A stretch of 64,000 nt of DNA. Source: Bosea sp. 29B (lineage in GTDB: Bacteria; Pseudomonadota; Alphaproteobacteria; Rhizobiales; Beijerinckiaceae). The notes beneath the pieces were generated by a model. The model ran no database searches. It had not been told where the DNA came from and was given only the letters and a program-made list of their open reading frames with translations. How positions within the stretch are numbered: position 1 is the first letter of the stretch; the number at the start of each line of letters is the position of its first letter. A program made the position numbers and the translations under genes. The DNA is taken from assembly GCF_902506165.1 (NCBI RefSeq), contig NZ_LR733817.1, forward strand, positions 620,001-684,000, in the 5' to 3' direction. Positions 53,550-63,784 of the stretch are shown piece after piece.

Positions 53550-54334
53550 TCATGCGCGGGGTCGTTGTGGAACTTCCAGACCCGCTTCGGCCCGGCCATG
53601 ACGTTGAGATAATAGAGCTCGTAGCCATGCGGCGCGCCGACTGGGTGATATCCCCTGGGCACCAAAACGACATCGCCATCCGAAAACGCCATGGTCTCGT
53701 CGAGCGAGCGGTCATCGGTATAGACGCGCTGGAAGCCAAAACCCTGCGGCGGGTTGAGGCGGTGGTAATAGGTCTCTTCCAGCAGGGATTCAGCCGGCAG
53801 GTTGTCCCGATCGTGCTTGTGCGGCGGGTAGCTCGACCAGCAGCCCGAGGGCGTGATCACCTCGACGACGAGGAGGCCGTCAGCGCTTTCCGTCTCGGGC
53901 AGGATATTGCGGACATGGCGGGTGTTGCTGCCCTCCCCGCGCGTCAGCGAGCCGACATCGGCGGCCGCGATGACGCGGGCCGGACGGGCTCCCGCCTTAC
54001 CCGGCGCCGAGCAGATCGCGATTTCGCACGGCCCCTGTGCCGTGACGCTCCAGTTCGAGCCGGCCGGGACATAAAGCGACCAGGGATCAGGCTCGAAGGG
54101 CGAGGAGCGCCCGCCGATCACGCCGAACTCCTGACCGCCGGCGCTGGCCGAAACCTTGCCCGAGAGCAGGACGAGGCAATGCTCCCTGCCACCGGTCTCG
54201 CGCGACAGGCTCTGCCCGTCGGCGAGCCGGTACACGGCGAAGCCGACATGCTCCCAGCCGGCCGTTTCAGGCGTGATCTCGTGGATGCGCCCCTCGGCAT
54301 CGGGCGCCTGCGGCTTGACCAGCAGCTTCGACAT
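53531..54334 (-). CDS. iolB: 5-deoxy-glucuronate isomerase
   Basis: Converts 5-deoxy-D-glucuronate to 5-dehydro-2-deoxy-D-gluconate, the step before the IolC kinase. It has 267 residues from ATG 54334. The bicupin fold shows the metal site in SYPPHKHDRDNLPAESLLEETYY, the IolB signature (His-x-His and Glu). ANWSV-type N-terminal cupin and GDVVLVPRGYHPVGAPHGYELYYLN are also typical. It follows iolE by 14 bp and is coupled to the unknown gene downstream. Confidence 0.96.
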   Translation of the reverse strand: MSKLLVKPQAPDAEGRIHEITPETAGWEHVGFAVYRLADGQSLSRETGGREHCLVLLSGKVSASAGGQEFGVIGGRSSPFEPDPWSLYVPAGSNWSVTAQGPCEIAICSAPGKAGARPARVIAAADVGSLTRGEGSNTRHVRNILPETESADGLLVVEVITPSGCWSSYPPHKHDRDNLPAESLLEETYYHRLNPPQGFGFQRVYTDDRSLDETMAFSDGDVVLVPRGYHPVGAPHGYELYYLNVMAGPKRVWKFHNDPAHEWMLKA

Positions 54335-54348
54335 GATCGTCCCCGAGC

Positions 54349-55248
54349 TCAGACGAGCCCGGCCTCCTTCAGGCTCTGCTTGAGATGGGCGACGCCCTTC
54401 TTGGCATAGGTCAGCGGATGCGCCTTTTCGGGATCCTGCTCGGCCTCGACCACGACCCAGCCGGAATAGCCCGGCAGCGCCTTGAACACCGCGGGGTAGT
54501 CGACCATGCCGTCGCCCGGCACGGTGTAGACGCCGAGCTCCCGGCCCTTGCCGAGAATGGCGTCGAGGAAGCTCCAATCCTCCCGGCGCGCCTGCTCCAT
54601 CACGCCCTTGCGCACGTCCTTGGCATGGACATGGCTGATGCGAGCACGATAGCGCTCGGCGAGCTTGACCGGATCGGCCCCGCCCCAGGTGGCATGGCCG
54701 GTGTCGAGCAGCAGATGCGCCGCCTCGCCAGTCGCCGCCATGAAGGCGTCGATATCGGCCTCGCTCTCGACGATCGTGCCCATATGATGGTGGTAGACCA
54801 GCCTGACGCCTTCGGCGAGCGTGCGCTCGGCGACCTCGGTGATTCGCCGGCCGAACTGCGCCCAATCGCCCGCCGCCATCACCGGCCGCTGCGACAAGGG
54901 CTTGCTGCGGTCGCCATGGATCGCGTTCGAGGTCTCGGCGAAGACCAGTACAGTCGAGCCCATCGCTTTCAGCAGGTCGAGATGAGGCCGGAGGTGCTTC
55001 ATCTCCTCATCGGCATCGCGCTTTAGCAATTCGGCCGAATACCAGCCGGAGATGCAGGCCATGCCGAAGGGGTCGAGGGCCGCCTTCAGCGCTTTCGGCT
55101 CGCGCGGGAACTTGTGACCAAGCTCCATGCCGACGAAGCCGGCTTCGCGGGCCTCGGCCAGGCAGGTTTCGAGCGGCGTCGCGCCACCGATGTCCTGGAG
55201 ATCGTCATTCGACCAGCCGATGGGGTTGGCGCCGATACGGATAGGCAT
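54349..55248 (-). CDS. iolE: myo-inosose-2 dehydratase
   Basis: Dehydrates 2-keto-myo-inositol to the trione. It has 299 residues with the xylose-isomerase-like TIM barrel. The N-terminal IGANPIGWSNDD is the IolE hallmark. Metal ligands are expected in VYHHHMGT, LLLDTGHATWGG and ISHVHAKD. It follows iolD by 14 bp on the minus strand; the order iolC-D-E-B matches the pathway. Confidence 0.96.
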   Translation of the reverse strand: MPIRIGANPIGWSNDDLQDIGGATPLETCLAEAREAGFVGMELGHKFPREPKALKAALDPFGMACISGWYSAELLKRDADEEMKHLRPHLDLLKAMGSTVLVFAETSNAIHGDRSKPLSQRPVMAAGDWAQFGRRITEVAERTLAEGVRLVYHHHMGTIVESEADIDAFMAATGEAAHLLLDTGHATWGGADPVKLAERYRARISHVHAKDVRKGVMEQARREDWSFLDAILGKGRELGVYTVPGDGMVDYPAVFKALPGYSGWVVVEAEQDPEKAHPLTYAKKGVAHLKQSLKEAGLV

Positions 55249-55262
55249 GTCGTCCTCTTTGA

Positions 55263-57104
<1,842 letters not shown>

Positions 57105-57117
57105 GATCGCAATCTCC

Positions 57118-59019
57118 TCAGCGCGCTTGCCAGGCGTCGACCAGCCGGCCGAAGCGCTCGGCCATCATCGCGGTCGCGGCCTCGTCGTCGAGCGCGCCCG
57201 CAAGCCAGCCGCGCGCCGCCTCGCCGAAGATCGAGCGCCCGACCGCGAAACCCTTTACCGTCTTTGCGGTCTGCGCCAGCCTGAAGGCCAGCTCCAGTTC
57301 CGGCAATGGCGCATCGAGGCCGAGCAGCACGACGCCGCGGCAATAGGGATCGTTCTCGGCGATCGCGGCATCGACCGCAGCCCAGGCAGCAGCAGTGGGC
57401 TGCCCCTCCAGCTTCCACCAATCCGGCTTGATGCCAATCGCATAGAGCCGGCGCATGACCGAGGCCATGGTGTCGTCGCCGACCGGGCCGTTCTTCGAGC
57501 AGATGATCTCGACCAGCAATTCGCGACCAACCTGCCGGCAGGCGAGCGCGACGCGCTTCAGCGTCGCCTCCTGCTCGGCCTTCAGCGCCGCATCGTCGTC
57601 GGGATGGTAGAAGGCCAGCACCTTGGCGACATGGTCGACCGGCCACTCGTTCAGCGCCGCACCGAGCGAGCCGTCGGCATCAGTCTCCAGCCTGAGAGGC
57701 CGCGAACCCGGCACCTCCAGCGGCCGCGCCACCCAGAAGCCGTGATCACCGGCCCGAAACAGCGCCTCGCGGCCATGGCGCCCGTCGAGCAGCATGCCGA
57801 AGCCCTCGGCACCCTCCGCGATCCGCGCCGCGGCATCGACGGCGAGCCGCTTGAAGAGCTGGATGCGCTCGCGCGGCACGCCGGCCTCGTCTGCCATCGC
57901 CTCGACCTGGGAGCGATGGTCGATGGCGAGTGCCATCAGCGTCGCGGCCTGCGGCCGGCGCGTCGTCGCCCAATGGACATGGTTGATCGCCACGTCATGG
58001 CGCAGCGCCCGATGCGGCGAGCCATGTTTCAGAAAGAACTGCAGCTCGGCGAAGGTCGGGCTCTCCGGCGAGCAGAGCAGGCGCGAGACGGCGAAGGCGC
58101 CGCAGGCATTGGCCCATTTGCAGCAGGTCTCGATCGGCTCGTCGCTGAGATAGCCGCGCAGGAAGCCGGACATGAAGGCGTCACCCGCCCCCAGCACATT
58201 ATAGACCTCGACCGGGAAGCCCGGCCCCTTGATCCCGTCCTCGATCGAAGCGGGAATGGCGCCCGGAAAGACGACACAGCCCATCGGCCCGCGCTTGCAG
58301 ACGATCGTCGCCTTGCTCAGCGCGCGGATATTGCGGATCGCGGCGAGCGTGTCCTCGGAGCCGCCGGCGGCGTGCAATTCCTCCTCGGTGCCGACGATGA
58401 GGTCGCACTCCGGCAGGATCGCTTGCAGATGCTGGGTGACGCTGTCCGAGCGGATATAGCGCTCCTCGCCGGCAGCATGACCTGCGAGCCCCCAGAGATT
58501 GGGCCGGTAGTCGACGTCGAACACCACCTTGCGGCCATGCTTGCGGGCGAATGCGATCGCCTTGCGCTGCGCCTTGGCCGCGTTTGGAATGGCGAAATGC
58601 GTGCCGGTGACGACGACTGCCTTGGCCGAAGCGATGAAGGCCTCGTCGATCTCGCTCTCGTCGAGCGCCGCATCGGCGCAGTCGGTGCGGTAGAAGATCA
58701 GCGGGAAGGTCTTCTCGTCGCGCACGCCAAGAATGACCAGCGAGGTCAGGCGCTTGGGATCGACGACGACGCCCTTGGTCTCGACGCCCTCGCGCTGCAA
58801 TTGCTCCAGGATGAAGCGGCCCATCTGCTCGTCGCCGACGCGGGTGATCACCGCCGATTTCAGGCCGAGCCTTGCCGTGCCGATCGCGATATTGGTCGGG
58901 CAGCCGCCGACCGCCTTGGAGAACGAGCCCATATCCTCCAGTCGGCCGCCGATCTGCTGGCCATAGAGATCGACCGAGGAGCGGCCGATCGAGATCAGGT
59001 CGAGCACGGGTTCAGGCAT
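57118..59019 (-). CDS. iolC: fused 5-dehydro-2-deoxygluconokinase and DUF2090 aldolase-type domain
   Basis: A 633-residue two-domain enzyme from ATG 59019. The N-terminal PfkB kinase (about 1-325) has GRSSVDLYGQQIGG and GAGDAFMSGFLRGYL with the catalytic Asp. The C-terminal part (about 335-633) is a DUF2090/class I aldolase-like domain (ALAIDHRSQVEAMADEAG). The fusion would phosphorylate 5-dehydro-2-deoxygluconate and may cleave the product (IolJ step). Its start overlaps the iolR end by 8 bp. The fusion is well known in alphaproteobacteria; the aldolase activity of this domain is inferred. Confidence 0.95.
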   Translation of the reverse strand: MPEPVLDLISIGRSSVDLYGQQIGGRLEDMGSFSKAVGGCPTNIAIGTARLGLKSAVITRVGDEQMGRFILEQLQREGVETKGVVVDPKRLTSLVILGVRDEKTFPLIFYRTDCADAALDESEIDEAFIASAKAVVVTGTHFAIPNAAKAQRKAIAFARKHGRKVVFDVDYRPNLWGLAGHAAGEERYIRSDSVTQHLQAILPECDLIVGTEEELHAAGGSEDTLAAIRNIRALSKATIVCKRGPMGCVVFPGAIPASIEDGIKGPGFPVEVYNVLGAGDAFMSGFLRGYLSDEPIETCCKWANACGAFAVSRLLCSPESPTFAELQFFLKHGSPHRALRHDVAINHVHWATTRRPQAATLMALAIDHRSQVEAMADEAGVPRERIQLFKRLAVDAAARIAEGAEGFGMLLDGRHGREALFRAGDHGFWVARPLEVPGSRPLRLETDADGSLGAALNEWPVDHVAKVLAFYHPDDDAALKAEQEATLKRVALACRQVGRELLVEIICSKNGPVGDDTMASVMRRLYAIGIKPDWWKLEGQPTAAAWAAVDAAIAENDPYCRGVVLLGLDAPLPELELAFRLAQTAKTVKGFAVGRSIFGEAARGWLAGALDDEAATAMMAERFGRLVDAWQAR

Positions 59020-59860
59020 CGGGACGGGCTTTCTCGGCGGTGCCGACGGCAAGCGTCATGGCAAGTGCGAAGGTGGCCGACATCGAGCGGAAGGCACCGT
59101 AATCGGCCTCCTCGACCTCGAGCCACAGGGAACAATGCTGGGCGAGCGGGCTGAGCGCGCTGTCGGTGATCGCGATCACCGGAATGCCCTTGGCATGGGC
59201 CTGCGCCGCCATCGCCACCGTCGCCGGCGTATAGGGCGCGCAGCTGACGGCGACGACGACATCGCCTTGGCGAGCAATCGCCGCCTGCTCGGGACCGAGC
59301 GCGGCAATGTTGTCCACCAGCACCGCCCGGATGCCGAGCTTGCCGAAGGCATAGGCGAGATAGGACACCACCGTAAACATCCGGCGTGCACCGATGAGGA
59401 TGATCGTCTCCGCCCCGGCAAGCAGGTCGGTCGCCCTGTCGACATCATGATGTTTCACGGTCGATTGCAGCCGCGTCAGTGAGCTGCGGCTGGCCTCGAC
59501 GAAGCCATCGAGCAGCACCTGCGCCATGTTCGGCCCGGCCGCACCGTCTTCACGGAGCGCGACTAGCCTTTCGCGATAGTCGGGGAATTGCTGGCGCAGC
59601 CGCGAGCGGAAGAGCTGCTGCAATTCGCTGAAGCCGGAATAGTCGAGCGCCTGAGCGAAGCGCACCAATGTCGAAGCCTGCACTCCGGCCTGCTGTGCCA
59701 CCTGCGCCGCCGTGCTGAGCGCCATATCGTCGGGATTGGCGAGCGCGTAATCGGCGACCTGCCGCAGCCGTTTCGGCAGGCTCGGCCCGCGCTCGCGCAA
59801 CAGGGCGACGAAGCCGTCGAAATCGTCCTTTGGCGTTTCCTGCTGCACTGGCGATGTCAT
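59012..59860 (-). CDS. iolR: RpiR family repressor of inositol genes
   Basis: A 282-residue regulator. The N-terminal RpiR helix-turn-helix (about 25-90) includes STAAQVAQQAGVQASTLVRFAQ, and the C-terminal SIS sugar-isomerase domain (about 130-270) has IILIGARRMFTVVSYLAYAF. It is first of the leftward iol operon and divergent from the SDR-iolG-IMPase-transporter operon. A perfect GGAA-N6-TTCC palindrome is upstream of its start, the motif reported for IolR in Sinorhizobium. The effector is probably a phosphorylated inositol intermediate. Confidence 0.92.
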   Translation of the reverse strand: MTSPVQQETPKDDFDGFVALLRERGPSLPKRLRQVADYALANPDDMALSTAAQVAQQAGVQASTLVRFAQALDYSGFSELQQLFRSRLRQQFPDYRERLVALREDGAAGPNMAQVLLDGFVEASRSSLTRLQSTVKHHDVDRATDLLAGAETIILIGARRMFTVVSYLAYAFGKLGIRAVLVDNIAALGPEQAAIARQGDVVVAVSCAPYTPATVAMAAQAHAKGIPVIAITDSALSPLAQHCSLWLEVEEADYGAFRSMSATFALAMTLAVGTAEKARPDA

Positions 59861-59902
59861 CGGGAACAGGGGCTCTCGCGGCCTTGACTTGCGCCGCCAG
59901 AG

Positions 59903-59922
59903 AATGGAATGTTTGTTCCATT
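59903..59922. promoter_or_regulatory. IolR-type operator GGAA-N6-TTCC
   Basis: AATGGAA (59903-59909) and TTCCATT (59916-59922) are perfect inverted halves with TGTTTG between. The core matches the motif known for rhizobial IolR. It is 43 bp upstream of iolR and 62 bp from the divergent SDR gene. Confidence 0.85.
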
Positions 59923-59944
59923 AGTCAAGCGCAATAAAAATAAT

Positions 59945-59965
59945 GTGCCATTGTGACAATGGCAC
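59945..59965. promoter_or_regulatory. second palindrome in the iol divergent promoter
   Basis: GTGCCATTG (59945-59953) and CAATGGCAC (59957-59965) around TGA, a perfect 9-bp inverted repeat 19 bp before the SDR start. It shares CCATT-type half-sites with the first palindrome but lacks GGAA-N6-TTCC, so it may be a second regulator's site. Confidence 0.7.
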
Positions 59966-59983
59966 TCCCAGGGAGAGACCGCG

Positions 59984-60784
59984 TTGTCTGAGCCAACCGA
60001 CTTTCGCCGCGACCTCGATGGCAAGGTCGCCGTCGTCACCGGCGGCAGCCAGGGTCTGGGCGAGGCGATCGCCCGGGAATTCGCCACGCGCGGCGCTGCC
60101 GGACTCGTGCTCACCGGCCGCAATCGCGGGCGTGGCGAGGCGGTCGCCAGCAGCCTGAAGGCCTCCGGCTGCAACGCCCTCTTCCACGCCGCCGACCTTG
60201 CCGATCTCGACGCGGTCCGCGGAATCGTCCCTGCCGCGGAGAAAGCTTTCGGCCGGCTCGACATTCTCGTCAACGCCGCCGGCGACACCGATCGCGGCAC
60301 GATCTTCGACACCAGCCCTGAGCTCTATGCCCGCATCATGGCGGTCAACCTGACCGCGCCCTTCTTCCTGATCCAGGATGCCGCGACCCTGATGCGCCAG
60401 CAGGGCACCCGGGGTTCAATCGTCAACATCCAGTCGATGTCGGCCCATGGCGGCCAGCCCTTCCTCGCCGCCTACAGTGTCTCGAAGGGCGCACTGGCGA
60501 CACTGACCCGCAACACCGCCTACGGACTGCTTTCCGACCGCATCCGCGTCAACGGCCTCAATATCGGCTGGATGGCGACACCGGGCGAGGATGCGATCAT
60601 GCGCCTGCGCCATGACGCGCAGGATGGCTGGCTGGAGAAGGCTGAGGCCAGCCGCCCCTTCGGCCGCCTGATCGATCCGCGCGAGGTCGCCAAGGCCGTC
60701 GCCTATCTGGCGTCATCCGAATCGGGGCTGATGACCGGCGCCAATGTCGACTTCGACCAGACCATTCTCGGCGCGCACGACTGA
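59984..60784 (+). CDS. short-chain dehydrogenase/reductase in the inositol locus
   Basis: A 266-residue SDR. The cofactor motif is TGGSQGLG (residues 19-26), then NAAG, the catalytic Ser in NIQSMSAHGG and YSVSKGA (YxxxK). It probably oxidises or reduces a polyol or inosose. The start is TTG at 59984, after a GGGAGAG ribosome site. It heads the rightward iolG-IMPase-transporter operon. The exact substrate is unknown. Confidence 0.9.
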   Translation: MSEPTDFRRDLDGKVAVVTGGSQGLGEAIAREFATRGAAGLVLTGRNRGRGEAVASSLKASGCNALFHAADLADLDAVRGIVPAAEKAFGRLDILVNAAGDTDRGTIFDTSPELYARIMAVNLTAPFFLIQDAATLMRQQGTRGSIVNIQSMSAHGGQPFLAAYSVSKGALATLTRNTAYGLLSDRIRVNGLNIGWMATPGEDAIMRLRHDAQDGWLEKAEASRPFGRLIDPREVAKAVAYLASSESGLMTGANVDFDQTILGAHD

Positions 60785-60823
60785 GGCGCCGGAGCACTCT
60801 CGAACCGCAGGACCACGGACGTG

Positions 60824-61822
60824 ATGAGATTTGGATTGCTGGGCGCCGGCCGCATCGGGCGCATTCACGGGCTCAATGTCGCGGCGCGCTCAGATGCGCA
60901 ACTGGTCGCGCTCTCCGACGCGTCCGCCGAGGCCGCCGCCTCGCTCGCCCAGGCGTCCGGCGCCAAGGTCGCAAGCACCGAGGCGATCCTCGCCGATGCC
61001 GGCATCGACGCCGTGGTGATCTGCACGCCGACCGACACCCATGCCGACCTGATCGAGGCCGCCGTCTCGGCTGGCAAGGCCGTGTTCTGCGAGAAGCCGG
61101 TAGATCTCGACGCCGGCCGCATCCGCCGCTGCCTCGAGGTCGTCTCGAAGTCCGGCAAGCCACTGATGATCGGCTTCAACCGCCGCTTCGACCCGAACTT
61201 CGCCGCGCTGGAGGGCCGCCTGCGGGCGGGCGAGGCCGGCGCCATCGAGATCGTCAGCGTCATCTCGCGCGATCCCGGCCCCCCGCCGGTCGAGTACGTC
61301 AAGCGCTCGGGCGGCCTGTTCCGCGACATGATGATCCATGATTTCGACATGGCACGCTTCCTCCTCGCCGAGGAACCGGTCGAGGTCTTCGCCCTCGGCT
61401 CGGCTTTGGTCGATCCGGCGATCGGCCAGGCCGGCGACGTCGACACCGCCGCCGTGCTGATGCGCACCGCGAGCGGGCGCATCGCCCAGATCTCCAATTC
61501 GCGCCGTGCCACCTATGGCTACGACCAGCGCATCGAAGTGCACGGCTCCAAGGGCATGCTGCGCGCCGGCAATATCCACGAGACCACGGTGGAGATCGCG
61601 ACCGGCGCCGGCTTCCGCGCCGATCCCGTGCAGAACTTCTTCCTGGAGCGCTACGCCGCGGCCTATCGCGCCGAGCTCGATGCCTTCGTCACGGCCTGCC
61701 GCGACAAGCGCGCGCCCTCGCCCTCTGGCCTCGACGGGCTGAAAGCCCAGATCCTGGCTGATGCCGCGACCGAATCCCGCCGCACCGGCAAGCCGGTCGC
61801 CGTTTCGCTCGAGGCGCTGTGA
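60824..61822 (+). CDS. iolG: inositol 2-dehydrogenase-type oxidoreductase (Gfo/Idh/MocA)
   Basis: Oxidises myo-inositol to 2-keto-myo-inositol with NAD. It has 332 residues; ATG 60824 is preferred over the GTG three bases upstream. The Rossmann GLLGAGRIGRIH is at residues 4-15. The catalytic FCEKPVDLD contains the EKP motif, and GGLFRDMMIHDFDMARFL carries the active-site Asp/His. The sequence fits IolG, but scyllo-inositol dehydrogenases are close relatives. Its stop overlaps the IMPase start. Confidence 0.9.
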   Translation: MRFGLLGAGRIGRIHGLNVAARSDAQLVALSDASAEAAASLAQASGAKVASTEAILADAGIDAVVICTPTDTHADLIEAAVSAGKAVFCEKPVDLDAGRIRRCLEVVSKSGKPLMIGFNRRFDPNFAALEGRLRAGEAGAIEIVSVISRDPGPPPVEYVKRSGGLFRDMMIHDFDMARFLLAEEPVEVFALGSALVDPAIGQAGDVDTAAVLMRTASGRIAQISNSRRATYGYDQRIEVHGSKGMLRAGNIHETTVEIATGAGFRADPVQNFFLERYAAAYRAELDAFVTACRDKRAPSPSGLDGLKAQILADAATESRRTGKPVAVSLEAL

Positions 61823-62622
61823 TGACGCCTGCCGAACTCGATCTGCGCCAATATGCGGTCCTCGGCCTCGTCGACGAGGCGAGCCGCTTGGCGCTCGGCT
61901 ACTTCAGCCGCAAGGACAGCCTCGGCGTCAGCATGAAGGGCGCGCAGGACTGGCTCACCGTCGCCGACGGCGCGGTCGAGGTCTTCCTGCGCGAACGCCT
62001 CGCCATGTTGTTTCCGGATGATGCCGTGATCGGCGAGGAAGGCGGCGGCGAAGCGGCCGACGCGGTCTGGATCATCGATCCGATCGACGGCACTTCGAAC
62101 TTTGCCCGCGGCGATCGCACCTGGTGCATCTCGGTCGGCCTGCTGCTCAACGGCGTGCCCGAGATCGGCATCATCTCGGCGCCGGCGCTGGGCGAGGTCT
62201 ATATCGGCCGCCGCGGCCGCGGCGCGACCATGAACGGCGAGCCGATCAAGGTCTCCGGCACGGCCGATATCCGCCGCGCCTATCTCGAATTCGGCTGGTC
62301 GACCCGCATTCCCAATGAGGATTATCTCGCCACGGTCGGGCGCGGCTTCGCTGCCGGCGCTTCGGTCAAGCGCTCGGGCTCGGGCGCGCTCGGCCTCTGC
62401 CATGTCGCGATCGGCCGCACCGAAGCCTATGCCGAATTGCACATCAACGCCTGGGACGTCGCCGCCGGGCTGGTGATCGCCGCCGAAGCCGGCGCCGACA
62501 GCAACGACTTCTTCGCGGGCGATGCGATCAAGGTCGGCAACCCGGTGCTGTGCTGCACCCCGGAGCTGACGGCCGAGCTGGAGCGCATCACCGGAATCAT
62601 GAGCCGGCACAGGGATCGTTGA
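61822..62622 (+). CDS. inositol monophosphatase family protein
   Basis: A 266-residue phosphatase of the Li-sensitive IMPase/FBPase superfamily. GEEGGGE has the first metal ligands, WIIDPIDGTSNF is motif A (DPIDGT), and NAWDVAAGLVIAAEAG is motif B (WD). All metal residues are kept, so it should be active. It has no signal peptide. The gene lies between iolG (1-bp overlap) and an AfuA-like binding protein, so cytoplasmic removal of phosphate from an imported inositol phosphate is a direct prediction. Confidence 0.92.
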   Translation: MTPAELDLRQYAVLGLVDEASRLALGYFSRKDSLGVSMKGAQDWLTVADGAVEVFLRERLAMLFPDDAVIGEEGGGEAADAVWIIDPIDGTSNFARGDRTWCISVGLLLNGVPEIGIISAPALGEVYIGRRGRGATMNGEPIKVSGTADIRRAYLEFGWSTRIPNEDYLATVGRGFAAGASVKRSGSGALGLCHVAIGRTEAYAELHINAWDVAAGLVIAAEAGADSNDFFAGDAIKVGNPVLCCTPELTAELERITGIMSRHRDR

Positions 62623-62690
62623 TCTTTTCCGACGAACGGTCACTATCGACCCAACAAGAACAGACAGAACCAGATATCGGGAGGAAGACC

Positions 62691-63728
62691 ATGCAGAAAC
62701 ATCACTGGCTTCGCGCCGGGCTCTTTGCCGCCGCCGCGAGCGCGGCTTTCGCCGCCGCGCCGGCCCAAGCGCAGGGCTCGCTCGTCATGTATTGCGGCGT
62801 GCAGGAAGAATGGTGCCGCGCCATGAGCGGCGCTTTCGAGAAGGAGACCGGCATCAAGGTCGCGATGACCCGCAAGTCGGCCGGCGAAATCTATGCCCAG
62901 CTCAAGGCGGAATCGTCCAATCCGCGCGGCGACATCTGGTGGGGCGGCACCGGCGACCCACATCTGCAGGCGGCCGAGGAAGGCTTGACGCAGGACTATG
63001 AATCGCCTGCCAACAAGGACCTGCACGAATGGGCGCTGGCGCAGTGGGAAGCCGCCAAGAAGCGTTCGGTCGGCATCTATGCCGGCGCGCTCGGCTTCGG
63101 CTACAACACCCAGCAGATCAAGGCCAAGGGCCTCAACGAGCCCAAATGCTGGGCCGACCTGCTCGATCCCAAGCTGAAGGACGACGTCCAGGTCGCCGAC
63201 CCCAACTCCTCCGGCACCGCCTACAACCTGCTCGCCACGGTCGTGCAGCTGATGGGCGAGGACAAGGGCTTCGACTATCTCAGGGCCCTGCACAAGAACA
63301 TCAGCCAGTACACCAAGTCGGGCGCCGCGCCGGCCAAGGCGGCGAGCCTCGGCGAGACCGCCGTCGGCATCGTCTTCATCCATGACGCCGTCGTCTTCGC
63401 CGTGCAGGGCGACCCGATCAAGGCCGTCGCCCCCTGCGAGGGCACCGGCTACGAGATCGGCTCGATGTCGATCGTCAAGGGCGCGCGCAATCTCGACAAT
63501 GCCAAGAAGTTCTACGACTGGGCTCTGACCCCGGCGGCACAGGCGCTCGCCGCGCCGGCCAAGTCCTATCAGGTACCGTCGAACAAGAACGCACCGGTTC
63601 CGGCCCAGGCGCCGAAGATGTCGGACATGAAGCTGATCAAGTACGACTTCGTCAAATACGGCTCCTCGGCCGAGCGCGTCCGGCTGCTGACGAAGTGGGA
63701 CAAGGAGATCAAGGCGCTGCCGAAGTGA
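62691..63728 (+). CDS. ABC importer binding protein, AfuA-like (ferric/sugar-phosphate type)
   Basis: A 345-residue periplasmic binding protein from ATG 62691, after GGGAGGA. The signal ends near PAQAQ. The mature N-terminus LVMYCGVQEEWCRAMSGAFE, with GIKVAMTRKSAGEIYAQLKAE, is typical of the AfuA/FbpA group. AfuABC has been shown to carry sugar phosphates in Actinobacillus. Its place after an inositol phosphatase suggests inositol phosphate; iron remains an alternative. The tyrosines expected in ferric-binding proteins were not confirmed. Confidence 0.85.
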   Translation: MQKHHWLRAGLFAAAASAAFAAAPAQAQGSLVMYCGVQEEWCRAMSGAFEKETGIKVAMTRKSAGEIYAQLKAESSNPRGDIWWGGTGDPHLQAAEEGLTQDYESPANKDLHEWALAQWEAAKKRSVGIYAGALGFGYNTQQIKAKGLNEPKCWADLLDPKLKDDVQVADPNSSGTAYNLLATVVQLMGEDKGFDYLRALHKNISQYTKSGAAPAKAASLGETAVGIVFIHDAVVFAVQGDPIKAVAPCEGTGYEIGSMSIVKGARNLDNAKKFYDWALTPAAQALAAPAKSYQVPSNKNAPVPAQAPKMSDMKLIKYDFVKYGSSAERVRLLTKWDKEIKALPK

Positions 63729-63784
63729 GCCGCCCAGTTGAGCGCACGCTGACCGCTGACATCTGAGACGAGAGGCGAGAGACG

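Noticed and set aside
53531..54865. 444-codon frame ending with iolB
   Set aside because: The part upstream of 54334 is antiframe sequence of iolE. The real iolB starts at 54334.
62691..63728. Calling the binding protein a ferric iron importer
   Set aside because: The family includes sugar-phosphate binders, and the gene is fused by position to inositol genes. Iron is kept only as an alternative.
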